NCBI GenBank assembly: GCA_037951165.1
Contig: JBBDHG010000116.1
Coordinates: forward strand, 2,009,001 to 2,073,000
Source of the DNA: Lophius americanus
Lineage: Eukaryota; Chordata; Actinopteri; Lophiiformes; Lophiidae
DNA: 64,000 nt
Direction of reading: 5' to 3'
The position numbers and the translations under genes were made by a program. Numbering within the stretch: position 1 is the stretch's first letter; each line of letters opens with the position of its first letter. Shown here one piece after another: positions 24,099 through 36,229 of the stretch. A model generated the notes under the pieces. That model ran no database searches, was not told where the DNA came from, and was given only the letters and a program-made list of their open reading frames with translations.

Positions 24099-26055
24099 AT
24101 GGCACCATTCAGTTTACTCGTGTTCCTCGGTTTGATCTGTGTGTCATCTGTGGTGAGTCCAAAAAACCAAGTCACGTGACCTTTCTATCCATCAGGACAT
24201 TTTACAAACGAAACAGACGTTTAAGCGATGCAACCTCTCACTCGTAAAAGTTTTTTATGATCGCCTTTGAAAATGTCTCGTAAAACATTTTCAGTGTCTT
24301 TAATCATTTAGCCTAAACTTCATCACTTCATTTGAAGGTTTGCTGTATAAGAATGTTTGTTAAAGTATTCAATGACTCATGAAGTTGACAAATACAAATA
24401 AAAGATCAAATATATACATAAAGAGATAATACATTTAAATAATATCTTTATATATGAATAAATAAATTCAAATCAAATACAAAATGCAACGATCTACAAA
24501 TGCCTCAATGTGGAAAAAGCATTTAATGCTTTCATTCATTTCACTTTCTTGTCATTGTTATTTCCACATCATGTGTGATCTGACATGTGCTGTGGAAAAG
24601 AATTACAACAAAGTCAAAGTCATACTTAGAGTGCACGTCCGTGTTTTAGTGATAAATGCTAATCAATTAGCATTTTGGCTTAACATACTGTTTGTATTTT
24701 ACCGGTGGCTCCAGAAACTACATGTAAATGAATAATGTTTTACATACATTTTTTGTTTTTTAATAAATCTACAGATTGTCATTTGGAAGTTTGGCTTTAC
24801 ATAAATGTATTTAAAAGTATGCAATGACTCATGAAATTGACAGTAAATATTACAATAATCCACAGTATTAACCACCAACACCAACAGCGTACAGTATATT
24901 TGAATGACAAATCACCTTCGAGCAATATCAGATATATATTACTTTCCTAAATAACTCTTAAAAAAATAAATTGAATAATATAAAAATGATATGTTGATGT
25001 TATTTATCATTTTATTTCATTCTATTAATTTTACTTTATACTTTATATCCATATGTATAATGTTTTTAGAATTAACCTCATTTTTATCGCAGTTTATTTG
25101 GAAGATTAAATGTAATCGATGTAAAAAAAAACAGTTGAAACAAACACTATGATGAAATAATTTATTAAAACTCAAAGTTGGGATTTCTTACTTTGCCAAT
25201 TTACTTCTAAGAAGTTGATGGAACAATAATCAATAACTAAAGAAATTGAAAAGGAAATTGATCTTAAGCTCAATTACTTTCAGATTGAAAAGAATCTTTA
25301 AAATATGTTTTTATGACAAATTCACATGTAAAAGCATTTGGTGAATGTAAAAGTATTTTAAAAATATCCAAATTTTGAACTACAGTGTTTTTATGATGCG
25401 TTATTTGCCAGATTTACTGTGTATAAATATGCATAAATGAAAATAAAAATACTCCATAACTCATAAATAGATAGATTTGAGATTTGATCCAAATGGAAAG
25501 TGCGTTATAAATTAAATGAATTATTATAATTATTGTAAATATGAAAATATTAACGTGTCCTAACGGGGCAAATACACCGCAACATAAGAAAACATGCAAA
25601 TAGACAAAACACAAGCAAAATTAAGAAAACATCATCATTTGTTCTGATGAACCCCCCCGACCCCCGATCATACTTCCTTTACTGAATAAGATTGACATAA
25701 TACACAAACAAATCTTGATTTATTTCTTTTTTAACGTGATGTGTTAGCTTTGCTGAACTTCCGGGTTGTGCGGCCATGACGGTAACATACGCAGTACGTA
25801 CCCAAAGCTACAGAAAAATAGCTTTTGTAGCTGACGGTCCTTGTCGTGTGACGGTTGCCATGGCGAAACCTAAAGGCAGTGAGAGCGATGGTGGAATAGA
25901 GTTTTTTTAAGCTAGTTTAATACTTGTTTGCTGTAGCTTTGTGTACTCTGTGTAAATCATTATTAAGTTTCCTTTGTTGTTTTCACGATGTTGATTTACG
26001 TTACGTTCACGTTACGTTTAAGCTACGTTACGTTACGGAGGTTAAGCGAATATAC

Positions 26056-26107
<52 letters not shown>

Positions 26108-29100
26108 ATATAGTCTACATGTATAACACCCTCAATGATATCATAGTTTGTTAGGTGTAAGCTTTGCAGTATCTAAATGTATTTAAACATACTCAGTAAC
26201 TACAATCTATTGCTTTAATCGAAAGATTTATATTCATGACATATAAATATAACATTATTATAAACTGTTTTAATCAACATTTTGGTTTAATGCAGTGTTT
26301 TTTTTCCCCCCAAAGGTACAAAAACAAAATTAGAAACAAGTAAATGAATGGATCTCCCGTGAACATCTCATTGAACATATCATCATGTACATCCAGGTAT
26401 CAGAAGTTGGCCCCAGAGGAAATCGTCCGATGGAGCAGGGCACCAGAGGGGACAAATGTGACACTCAGATAGAGTGGCCTTTCTGTACGGACGACCAATG
26501 GGTATGGCTCAGGATTTTTTATTTTGCTCTTATCAGCAGTGAAGAACCAAAAAAGTTCTGAAGTTTTTAACAAATCCAGATATTTATATCTGAAATACGT
26601 TTCTTCGTCTTCTTCCCTCCACCCCGCAATGCTCGTGTCCGTCCATCCTTCTCGCCGCGTCCTCCATCAGGGACCCAAATGCCCGTCGGGCTGCAGGATT
26701 CACGGTCTGATGAATAAATACGACCATGCTCTCCTGAAAAGGATCGAGAAGATCCGCAGCCTCCTGGACCAGAACAAGTCCAGGTACCGGAACGCTGATC
26801 AATCGTCCATAGTCACCTACAACTACCTGAAGGAAAAACTCACCTCCCATTCTGGTGAGTGCTACTCTTCAGATTTAACTCGGCATGGGGAATTTTGCCT
26901 AAAGTTGGGTCCTGGGGAGGGGAGCAGTTGGTCCAGGATTTCCCAGCTGATCCAGAAAATGGTATTGGTCCACTGCTAACTTTGTATAAATCCTACTATG
27001 ACGACGCCATGACCACTCTACTCTGTAGCTGATTGGTCCGGTATGATAATGACATTTCCCACGTGGACAAAGTAACGGCTTACATGAGAAACATTATCAT
27101 CCAAAGGCCGCCTCCAAAGGCGGAGTAGGGGTCATGGTGTCACCATAGTAACATTTGTACATTTGCTTAATTTTTATCCGATTACCCTCCAGTGCCTACA
27201 CTCTAGATTTTCATTGACAGTTTGTGCACTGAAACCGAAACTTGCACATATTCCAAGTTGAGCCAGCATACATGAGGTCATGTGATCCAAAAGATAAGAA
27301 CCAATTACATTAATTTATTTGGAAAATGATCCAATGTTATCTTTATCATAACCCGTTATGCTATACCAGTCAGAGGCAGAATAGGTTGGTTCACGCCGAC
27401 ACCATAGTAGGATTTGAAAAAATTGCTGTTTGCCCTTGGTTTCAGGTTGTTTTTTTTAAAGACACTTTGTACGGTGAGAAAGGAACCTGCGAACATTTTG
27501 ATGCTAAGCTAACAGTTTGTTTTAGCAATGATTTCATTTTTTAAGGTGACTATTGTTACCTCCAAAAACAAGAGCGACCGATGCTTTTTGTCTATCTCAA
27601 GAGTTTTTCACCGCATTTATGTGAACTTTATGAATTGGTGTCGAGTCTGGTGTCCACACAGAATCTGTTCCTCCAAACACACCCTCCCCTTCCTCCACCA
27701 GGTGATGGTGACAACTACTTCAACTTGGCCAACAATCTGCGCCAGAGAATCAGCGACATGAAGATCAAGATCGACCGTCAGCTGAGGGCCCTCGCCTCCA
27801 TGAAGGATCGCGTCAAAAATCAGGTGGACAACATCCATCTCCTGGAGGTACTGACAAGAGGGACCGCTTTCTGAAGATGGTTATTTTTCTCTCAAGTACC
27901 GGCCTGCCTTCCTTTGGAAAGGCTTAAACTCCATTTCTAAATACAAGTTGAACTTTTTCCATTGTAATTATATTCCCGAAAGGTCGGGGAAATGATGGAA
28001 GCATCAACGCCCCTCCTTTTCGAATAGGACGCTGCAGATCCTTGGCTCTAGCGCGATAACTGAAAAAGTGTTCCATGGATCTTTTTCAAATTTTAAACCA
28101 ATATAGACCTTCTTGCAAGAATGAACTGGATTGATTTGGGGATAAGTCAGTTGTATATTGCCGACACTAGGGGGAACTTTAACTTTTGGAACATAGCTTC
28201 TCCCCCTGGTCCACTTTTGTCCAAATTTGCTGTATATTAATCAAATCTGCCTTGTATAAATTATGTTTTACTGTAATAGTTCATATTTAATCACCAGGCG
28301 AGCTTTTTACGAAAAACACAGTTTGTAACACAACGTCCTTATGTTTGGTGCCTAGGAATCGACTCAAGGAGAAGTTCCAATTTTACTCACTAGGGGGAGT
28401 TCTGTTTATGGAGAACACAGTATCCCGGACAATCTATTGTACGGATTCTTTTCAAACTTTATACTCCGGTACAACCTAGTCCGAAAAAATGTCTCCATTG
28501 ATCTCGGGAAAGATCAATTGTATATTTCTGATACTAGGGGTCGCTTTATTTCCAAACATTTTTGGGCCATGATTTGCCCCCTGTTGGTCAGATTTAGTCC
28601 AAACTTGTTGAATATGAATCAACTCAAGCAGATCGGGAAGTTTTTCCGGACAAAACTCAAAAACTATTTCATGGATCATTTTCAAATTGCATTCCTTCAC
28701 AGACATTAATGCGAGTAACGACTGGGCTGATTTTGGGAGACGTCTGTTCCATATTCCTGACACTAGGAGCAGCTTTATCTCCAAATGATCTGATTTAGTC
28801 CATATTTGGTGCACAAGAATCGCCTCAAGGAAATCTATCGTGTTTATGCCTATTTAACTCTAATACTTCACATTCAAACCACTTCAGGGAGATTTATTTT
28901 TACAAAAATCGCTGTGAAACATAGCTTCACGATTAATCAGAGGAGCTCAATCAGGAGATTCGGGATTTTTTGGGAATATACCCTTGCTTTCGGGGACGAC
29001 AGCATAGGCCTAGTTAAATATAATATTTGTTTGTAAAAATACTTCTTTACAAATCAGGAAGGACTTTTCTGATTCCATCTCTTCCTCAAGGTGGACATTG

Positions 29101-32100
29101 ACATCAGGCTTCGCTCCTGCAAAGGATCCTGTGCAAGTCAAACCGAGTACCATGTGGACAAGGAGAGCTACGTCGCCCTGGACAAACACGTAAGGAGCCG
29201 AATTCCACCAGAATGTCCGGAGTCTAGTTTTTGCTTAAACCTATGTCAAATGAAGTAAACTGAGATTATAAATTAAATGTATTATTATTATTATTAAAGC
29301 GGTGAGTTCAAAACTGAGTCTAGAGATTGTCTAAAGATTCAGAAAACTCGAGGACAACTTAAATCCTGCTCTGAAAATATGTCTATGGTGGCCCGCAATT
29401 CCATAACTAATCCATGTTAGTCATCAAACCTGGCAGTTCTGAACACATTTATGAGATGTCAACAAACAGACGCAAATTTCCATTTTATGAGAACAAAACT
29501 TTCAAAGTACATATATTTGCGAGATGGGGAGCAGGTAAACCGAAATAAACCACAGTATACTATATAATGGAAAACAAAGTTACAGAAGTAGAAAATAATT
29601 CATACGGTTTGAAACACTTAGCAAATTTAGATTTAGCAAAACAATATTGCAAAAGTGAAAACAAATATGCATGTAACTTATTACCTAGCACAAAAAATGA
29701 CAGGATATGAAACACTTTAACTAAAAAAAACAAACTTTTGAAAAATAAGATGTGAAACAATTTAACATTTAACTTTGTGGAAAACTTCATTTCAAAAGTG
29801 AAAACAAATTCACATAAATGCGATCAGAGTTTTTTCAGTGTGATCATGTCTAATCCAAAATCATTATGTTTTAAAGCAACACTTCAACAATTTAGCAATC
29901 TCATGCTTCACATTCCGCTGGTTTACTTTTAAGACAGATATCACAAGACCTTTGACCTTACAAACCTAGATTAAGTTCAATTATTCTTTTCGGTAATCAG
30001 GTAAAAGGGGTTTCTGCAACCTTTGAATACAGGTTTTATCGACTTACGTTCACGTATCTCTAATCCGTATGTTCTACAGATATTGAATAAAAGGCACAGT
30101 TTGTCTTGAAGGTTTTTTTTTTCATGACATCCTGTTTTGGTGTGTTTTCTAGGTTAACCAGCTAGACGCCCAATCAGTTCAGAGCCTTGAGTCCGTGGAG
30201 ACGTTGTACGTGATGAAGAGCCAGAAAATGAGTGGCCAAGTCCTTGAGCCTATCTACAAGTCCGGGATGGCAACAACGGAAGAAAAAACAGAGGACATGT
30301 TCCCCGGGGTGAGGGATACATTATGTTGATTTACATTTATATGTTGATCACCTCATGCTGACACGCTTTAAGGATTTTAATCTTTAGATTATTTTCAACA
30401 AATCCGACCAAAAGATAAGGCAAAACTTTTTTTAATTCCCACTTCTTGTGTTTGCTCCTGATTACGGTTTCCCACATCGGATTCCTTTTTCTCCATTTCC
30501 CCTTCTCCTCTCTATCCTTTGCCTCCTTCAGCTCCTTTCTCACCGCATCAATGGATCTAATTGTTGGCTTTCCTTGTTAAGCTCTGTGCTTAGCAGCCAC
30601 CTCCCATCATGCATCTCTCCTCTGGACGTATCTTAATCACATCAATCCGTTCAAGATGTGCCGTCCCTCTAAAGAACTCCGTCCTGATTCCACCCACCCC
30701 TTGTCATCCTTATTGCAAACCTCAGCCTCATTGCTTCCAAGTCTACGCAATCTCCAATTATTGCTCCTAGTTACCTTCTTATAAACCCTCCCTTTCACTC
30801 TCATTTGCAACATCCGGTCACAAATTACCCCTGAAACTCTTTTCCCTTCCTAATGGCAGGTTGGGGCAACACAATTGTAGCCTAATTTTAACACAAGATG
30901 GTGGTTTCAAACATATTCTTTGTGTCCGGCCCAAATTCAGAGGCAATGACCCGATAATCGGGTTATTGAAGTATGACATGACCAACGTACAGCGCCATGT
31001 CTTCAAAGACTAGCAAACCAGAAGCAATCCCAAAAGAGTCCATTAAAACCCTGGTTTCTTTCTCGTCTGTCTCCATGTTGGTGTTTGTGCTCATGTTGAG
31101 TTTGTTGGGTCTCTGTTGAATAAAAAGAAGACTTGTTTACATTTATTTCGGATGGAGCTACTGGAGACTTGTAATTTTATGAGCTTTATGGACCTTTTGA
31201 GGACATGGGGAATCGAAGAAAATGAGTCACTTTTCGATTAACTGCCCCTTTAAAGAGAGCTAGGTCAGTTTAATGTTTTTGCAATTTATTTTGCTAACTT
31301 TTGGGCTCAGGGATTGAGCTCAGTTAGAATCAGTTAAATAAATAACAGGAAGTCCCACCCACATTTCATGCTAGGTACCGCAGAGCTTGATTTCTTTTAT
31401 TTGGGCACATGTGAGACCGTCTTCTCTTGATGCTGAAGTTCTTCTTTTTCTCCCTCAGGTGACTACGAAACAGTTTATCCTTGAGACTGAAGGCTCAACT
31501 GCATTCCCAGCAAAAATCTCAAAGCAGTCAGGTACTTCCTATTCCCATTCTACATCCTCTTCAGCCACCTCCACCAACTCCAAACCATCTAAATCCATCA
31601 CTGAACTCGATGGTGTTGATTCCTCTTTTGATGTGTTTGGAGCCTTTGATAACAGTCAGACCCATGTGTCCACCAAAACACTCAGCTGCACCAAGAGTAT
31701 AAAGACTACCATTATCCAGACTCCGGCTGGTCCAAAGGAACATGTGGAGGAGACGATTGAGGGAGGCCCCGAGTGCCAGGTCCAGACGACAGAAACTAGG
31801 AATGGACTGAATAACTTTTTCCCAAGCCTTGGGCTCGACCCAACCCCCCATGTTGACCATTCTAAGGGAAGCCTTTTTGGAGATACCAAAGGTGTCTTTG
31901 AAAATCCATTTGACCATGGGTTATTCAACACAGACATAGGAGAAGATGACCTTCCTGACATACATGCCCGGAGTTTCAAGTCTGTGAATATGGAGAAGCA
32001 GGCTGATTCTGTTGTAACAGGTACATCAGACGTGGAATAAAAATTTGCCATTCAGCTAGACCGCATGTTTTAACAGCTAGCTTGGTAGCTAGCCTTATGT

Positions 32101-33337
32101 ACCAAAAAACATGAAGTGAATTTATTGTAATTGTTAAGCATTAGAGCTTCGGTATGAGATTAAAACAGAGGAATTTTGGGTCATCCTTTAATCAGAGAAA
32201 CTATAACTACAAAGAACGTTCAGCATTGAAACTACTTTGAACGACGAAAGTTTGCGGACTAAAATGGGAAGAGCTAACTGGTTGTTTTGTGGTTAAAGTG
32301 ATGGAAGCTTCGTAACAATTGAAGAACATTAAAGCTATCAAAGACAATGAGTCGTTTTTGCTTGTAACCACAGATATAGCCACAAAGCCAATAGTCACCT
32401 TTAGGCAAGCTTAGAAGCAATGGAAATAATATACAATTAACTTTATTCATATGCTTGTTGACAGTAGAGGAAATAAAGACTACAAAGTATGATTACCGAG
32501 ATTAGAGATAAAACATTCAGCATTGCTAGCAGCTCGGCAAAAACCGCATATCATATTGACTTAGTTGCGGAATAGTGATTTCATAATTGCAGTAAACGTG
32601 AACTAGCCAAGCCAATGCTAACTCGCGGACCATTGTTTACCTCTCTGTTTACAGATTGTGTTGAGGCCCACCAGCATAACCTGAATGGAGAAAAGAATGG
32701 CCTGTTTAAGATCAGACCCGGTGGCATAAATTCCACCGAGGTAGTTGTGGTTTACTGCGAGCAGGAGGGGCTAATGGGTGGGTGGTTGCTAGTCCAGCAG
32801 AGGGAGAGTGGTGCACTCAGCTTTAATCGAACCTGGGACGAATACCGCAACGGGTTTGGTTCAGTCGACACGAATGGTAATGGAGAGTTCTGGCTAGGCA
32901 ACCAGAACCTACATTTGTTGACCAGTCAGCATGAGACCATGCTGAAGGTGGAGATGCAGGATTGGGAAGGGGGCAAAGCTACCGCTGAGTACATAGTCAG
33001 GGTGGGGCCAGAGGAGGAGGGTTACCCGATCCAAATCTCGGGGTACACAGGAAACGCCGGAGACGCTCTACTCAATTACCACAACACAATGAAATTTAGC
33101 ACCTTCGACAAAGACAACGACAATTGGGCGGCGAATTGTGCAGAATGGTACGGCGGCGGGTGGTGGTACAATAGCTGCCAGGCGGCTAATTTAAACGGGA
33201 TTTATTATAAAGGCACGTACGACCCACAGAAAAGTACGGGATATAAGATTGAGAATGGAGTGGTGTGGCTGCCGTATAAACCGGCCGACTACAGCCTGAA
33301 ACACATCAGAATAGTGATCCGACGATCCGACTTTTAA
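24099..33337 (+). CDS. Fibrinogen alpha chain, with alpha-E-type globular C terminus
   Basis: Alpha subunit of plasma fibrinogen, secreted by liver and cleaved by thrombin to start fibrin assembly. Coding exons: 24099-24152, 26397-26501, 26671-26854, 27702-27847, 29091-29189, 30153-30308, 31459-32020, 32655-33337; all phases agree, giving 662 residues. Exon 1 is a signal peptide (MAPFSLLVFLGLICVSSV). Exon 2 has a thrombin-type site GPR|GNRP (R25/G26), an RGD at 35-37 and ring cysteines C39 and C48. CPSGC and CKGSC bracket the coiled coil. Exon 7 encodes a short alpha-C region with two cysteines 29 apart, as in the human alpha-C hairpin. Exon 8 is a full fibrinogen globular domain with a DKDNDNW calcium-site motif and GGGWWYNSC. 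Reading through the exon 7 donor stops at 32040 and would give a 441-residue form, like human alpha versus alpha-E. Introns hold AT repeats, L2-like tails and the CACTAGGGGG array. Confidence 0.94.
25470..25545 (+). mobile_element. L2-like LINE 3' tail
   Basis: GAAAGTGCGTTATAAATTAA followed by TTATTATAATTATT matches the usual L2 3' end (AAGTGCTTTATAAATAAA plus TTA repeats). A similar scrap lies at 29259-29300. Both are in fga introns. Confidence 0.45.
26050..26103. repeat. (AT)n microsatellite in fga intron 1
   Basis: About 25 uninterrupted AT dinucleotides. Confidence 0.97.
28060..29005 (+). repeat. Degenerate array of the CACTAGGGGGAGC family in fga intron 4
   Basis: Core motifs recur at about 28166 (CGACACTAGGGGGAAC), 28388 (TCACTAGGGGGAGTT), 28530 (TGATACTAGGGGTCGC) and 28758 (TGACACTAGGAGCAGC). 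Each is accompanied by CATGGATC-TTTTCAAATT and GAATCGACTCAAGGA-like flanks. The array ends with GGGAATATACCCTTGCTTTC and GGACGACAGCATAGGCC, the same terminus as the inverted copy at 18.1 kb. This suggests repeated units of about 150-230 bp. No protein is encoded. Confidence 0.75.
30309..31458. other. fga intron 6; nothing recognised
   Basis: A C/T-rich stretch (30450-30840) is compositionally unusual, but no exon or element could be supported. Confidence 0.4.
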
Positions 33338-33535
33338 ACATTTATGTAACGTTTATCCAGAAACAAGAGAATGAAGACACACGCCACCCAAGGTCAAAAC
33401 TCAAAGGTGCTTTCAAGCGGTCAATGTGATGGTAAATCATTGTTAATCATGTCAAACAATTTCTTACCATGTTTACTGTCCTGTTTCTTTAAATCTGACC
33501 CAATGTGTTGCTCAATGTCTGATCTCTGCTCGATC

Positions 33536-33541
33536 AATAAA
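33536..33541 (+). terminator. Polyadenylation signal AATAAA of fga
   Basis: A canonical hexamer 199 bases after the fga stop codon, followed by T/G-rich sequence. Confidence 0.8.
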
Positions 33542-33544
33542 AAT

Positions 33545-34300
33545 CCAAGTTTACTTCAGCTGATGTGGCTCCCGCTCTGATTTTCACCACAAATAACAAC
33601 TCAGAACATGGCTTACCTTTATGTTTTAGATTTCCTTAATAGAAGACAGTTTCATTCTGCCACACAATAACAAATATATACCAAGTGACATAGAAAAATT
33701 GTATGAAAAACTTGACCTGGTCATTATTCCATTTACATTGTCCTGGTATGCAGTAATAATGAGGCTGGTTTCGATCATAATGGAGATATGGCGTTTGCAT
33801 GGAACACAGAGAAACCTTTTTTTGTTTTGTTTTTTGGTATGGAATACTTGATAAATACTAGTATTGTAGACTTACTATTATTCAGGAAAAAAACATTTTT
33901 TGGCGTGCATTTACTTTCACAATTTTTACCGTATACGTATATGCACATCAAAATGTTCAATATAATCAGGTATGGCGGGCTAACACTGCAGGTACTGTTG
34001 GTACTGCACTGTTGCAAAAAAACAATATCTAACCATAGCAATGTCGCAAATCTGAACGCAAATATGCAATACTACTACAGTATCTAATGAAAATAAAACT
34101 TTTTAACTATATGAATTATATAACTACAGGTATGAGTCATATTACTATTTCTAATAGTAATGCTATTTCTGCTACAACCGATAATACATATTTTTATATA
34201 ACTAATTGTATTTACAAAGCCATCAATACTTATACTGCTCTTGCTTCTGAAAGTATTGTTGCAATAGAGCTACCATTATTAATATTTTTGATACTAATAA
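33545..34300. other. Intergenic sequence between fga and the fga-like gene; nothing recognised
   Basis: AT-rich. I looked here for a signal-peptide exon of the downstream fga-like gene. The only hydrophobic start (ATG at 33788) is followed by a weak phase-1 donor, so it is not annotated. Confidence 0.35.
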
Positions 34301-34309
34301 TAAAACTAC

Positions 34310-35000
34310 CCCTGAAACTATGGAGAGGGTTTCTGCTCCTGAACCCAGATTGGGAGATGGTTCCACAGGAGAGGAGCCTGATAGCTGAACGCTCTGGCTC
34401 CCATTCTACTTCTGAAGACTCTAGGGACTACCAGTAACCCTGCATGCTGGGAGCGCAGAGTTCTGGTTGGACAATATGGAACTATGAGCTCCTTCAGATA
34501 CGTTGGTTCTGACCTGAAGGGCTTTGTACGTGAGAAGGATTCTGAATTTGATTCTAGATTTTACCGGGAGCCAATGCAGGGAAGCTAATACAGGAGAGAT
34601 ATGTTTAACCTGGTTCTACCTCTTAACCTGGTTCTGGTCAGCACACCTGCAGCAGCGTTCTGGATCAGCTGGAGGGGCTTCAGAGACTTATTGGGACTAC
34701 CTGCTAGTAGGGCATTACATTAATCCAGCCTGGAAGTAACAAATGCATGAACCAACTTTTCTGCTTTTTTTGCGACAGAATGTTCCGTATTTTAAAAATA
34801 TTAAGTGGATGAAAAAAAAGCAGTTCTAGAAATCTGTTTTATTTGAGAGTCAAAGGTCATATCCTGATTGAAGATAACTCCCAGGTTCCTCACAGTGGGG
34901 CTGGAGGCCAAGGTCATACCATCCAGAGTAGATATATCATCAGATAAAGTGATAAAGTGTATTACAGGCTGAAACATTAATGCAGCAGTAATAGTCATTT
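34310..35000 (-). mobile_element. L2-like LINE remnant
   Basis: The minus strand gives SPTVRNLGVIFNQDMTFDSQ and IKQISRTAFF (near 34890-34810), then PVLASLHWLPVKSRIKFRI (near 34600-34545). These are signature post-catalytic segments of L2-clade reverse transcriptases. Stops and frame changes are present. A hAT-like MITE end follows on the right. Confidence 0.8.
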
Positions 35001-35019
35001 TATATAAGTAAAGTACTGC

Positions 35020-35137
35020 GATGAACCATTTGGCTTGGCTGTGAGTATTTCCCCTTTGGTACTTTAAGTGAATTTGACTGATAATACTTTCATACTTTTA
35101 CTCAAGTAAAGGATCTGATTTTTTTCATCCACCACTG
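35020..35137. mobile_element. hAT-like MITE end fragment
   Basis: TACTTTTACTCAAGTAAAGG followed by TCATCCACCACTG repeats the right-end sequence of the element at 14727-16176. Confidence 0.55.
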
Positions 35138-35338
35138 TTCACAAGGTCACATGAGAGATGCTACTGTTTTGTAACAACTGAGCAGTTGCGGAGAATTTGA
35201 TCTCTTGGATTCTGACCAGCTCCACAGATCCAGAGTTAACACGGACATTCAAAAAAAAAGAAAGAAAGAAAGAAAAAGCCTTGTTTCTGGGAAATTTCCA
35301 AGCCTGCTTTGCATTGGAAAAGTATTCAGGGAAACATA

Positions 35339-35592
35339 TTGTTTTTATAAGATATTCCATCTTAAATTGAGTAACATTTAACCCGTACAAAATCAGAATC
35401 CACATTACGGGTTTAGGAGTTGTTGGGGAAACCATGGTCTAGATTGTGATGAGTCATTAGCATAATGTGGATACAGGACTTCATGATGGTGAAACTGCGT
35501 TGTATGTCAGTGGTAGGGGTATTATTGGCATTGTTTTTATAAGATATTCCATCTTAAATTGAGTCAGTTTTAACCCGTACAAAATCAGAATC
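35339..35592. repeat. Local direct duplication of about 62 bp
   Basis: 35339-35400 and 35531-35592 share TTGTTTTTATAAGATATTCC, CATCTTAAATTGAGT and TTTAACCCGTACAAAATCAG with a handful of differences. Confidence 0.85.
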
Positions 35593-36229
35593 CCTCTTTT
35601 TGAGAGTCTTATAAAAATTACATCAATTAAAGTTTGTTCATCTATTTTTATTCATATAAACGAGAGCTGCTGCTTCAACTTTCAGATTTATACTTTAAAA
35701 AAAAAAAACACTGCCTTGCCTACACTGCAAAAAACAGCCGTACTAGAGAGAGAGGCCAAATATTCTTAAATATAATCAAAGTGTTTACTATAGTAGCAAA
35801 AGGTGCAAGACCAGTACAAGGGATATTAATAATAATAACTACTTTCAACTACTTTTACACAGCACTTTTAAACATTTTGAAATGTACACAAAGACAGATA
35901 AAGCACACACATGTGACCCGAGCATCGTGCATCTGACGGGATTTTTCTGATAATTTTAAGAATGATGGCATTTTGTCTTTCCAAGCTTCATTCCGAGAGG
36001 ACTTGTTCTAACCCCGTGCAACGGAATGACCTTTCTGTCAGAAAGGGCCTTCTCATTCAGAACGGGGTTCACATGGAGCCTTTCCTTTCTGATTAGACTT
36101 GTATCCCAATTGTAATTGGAATATTGAAACTAAATTTCTTCCAACAGCAGCAAACACATCAGCCTTTCATCGCTGCAGCGTCGTGTTTGGATAGCATCTG
36201 ATGGGGCTTGCTCCTGTTTTTTTCTGCAG

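Noticed and set aside
33788..33837. Possible signal-peptide exon for the fga-like gene (ATG, then Phe-rich string, then GTATGG)
   Set aside because: Charged n-region, weak donor, phase differs from fga intron 1, and it lies only 250 bases after the fga polyadenylation signal.
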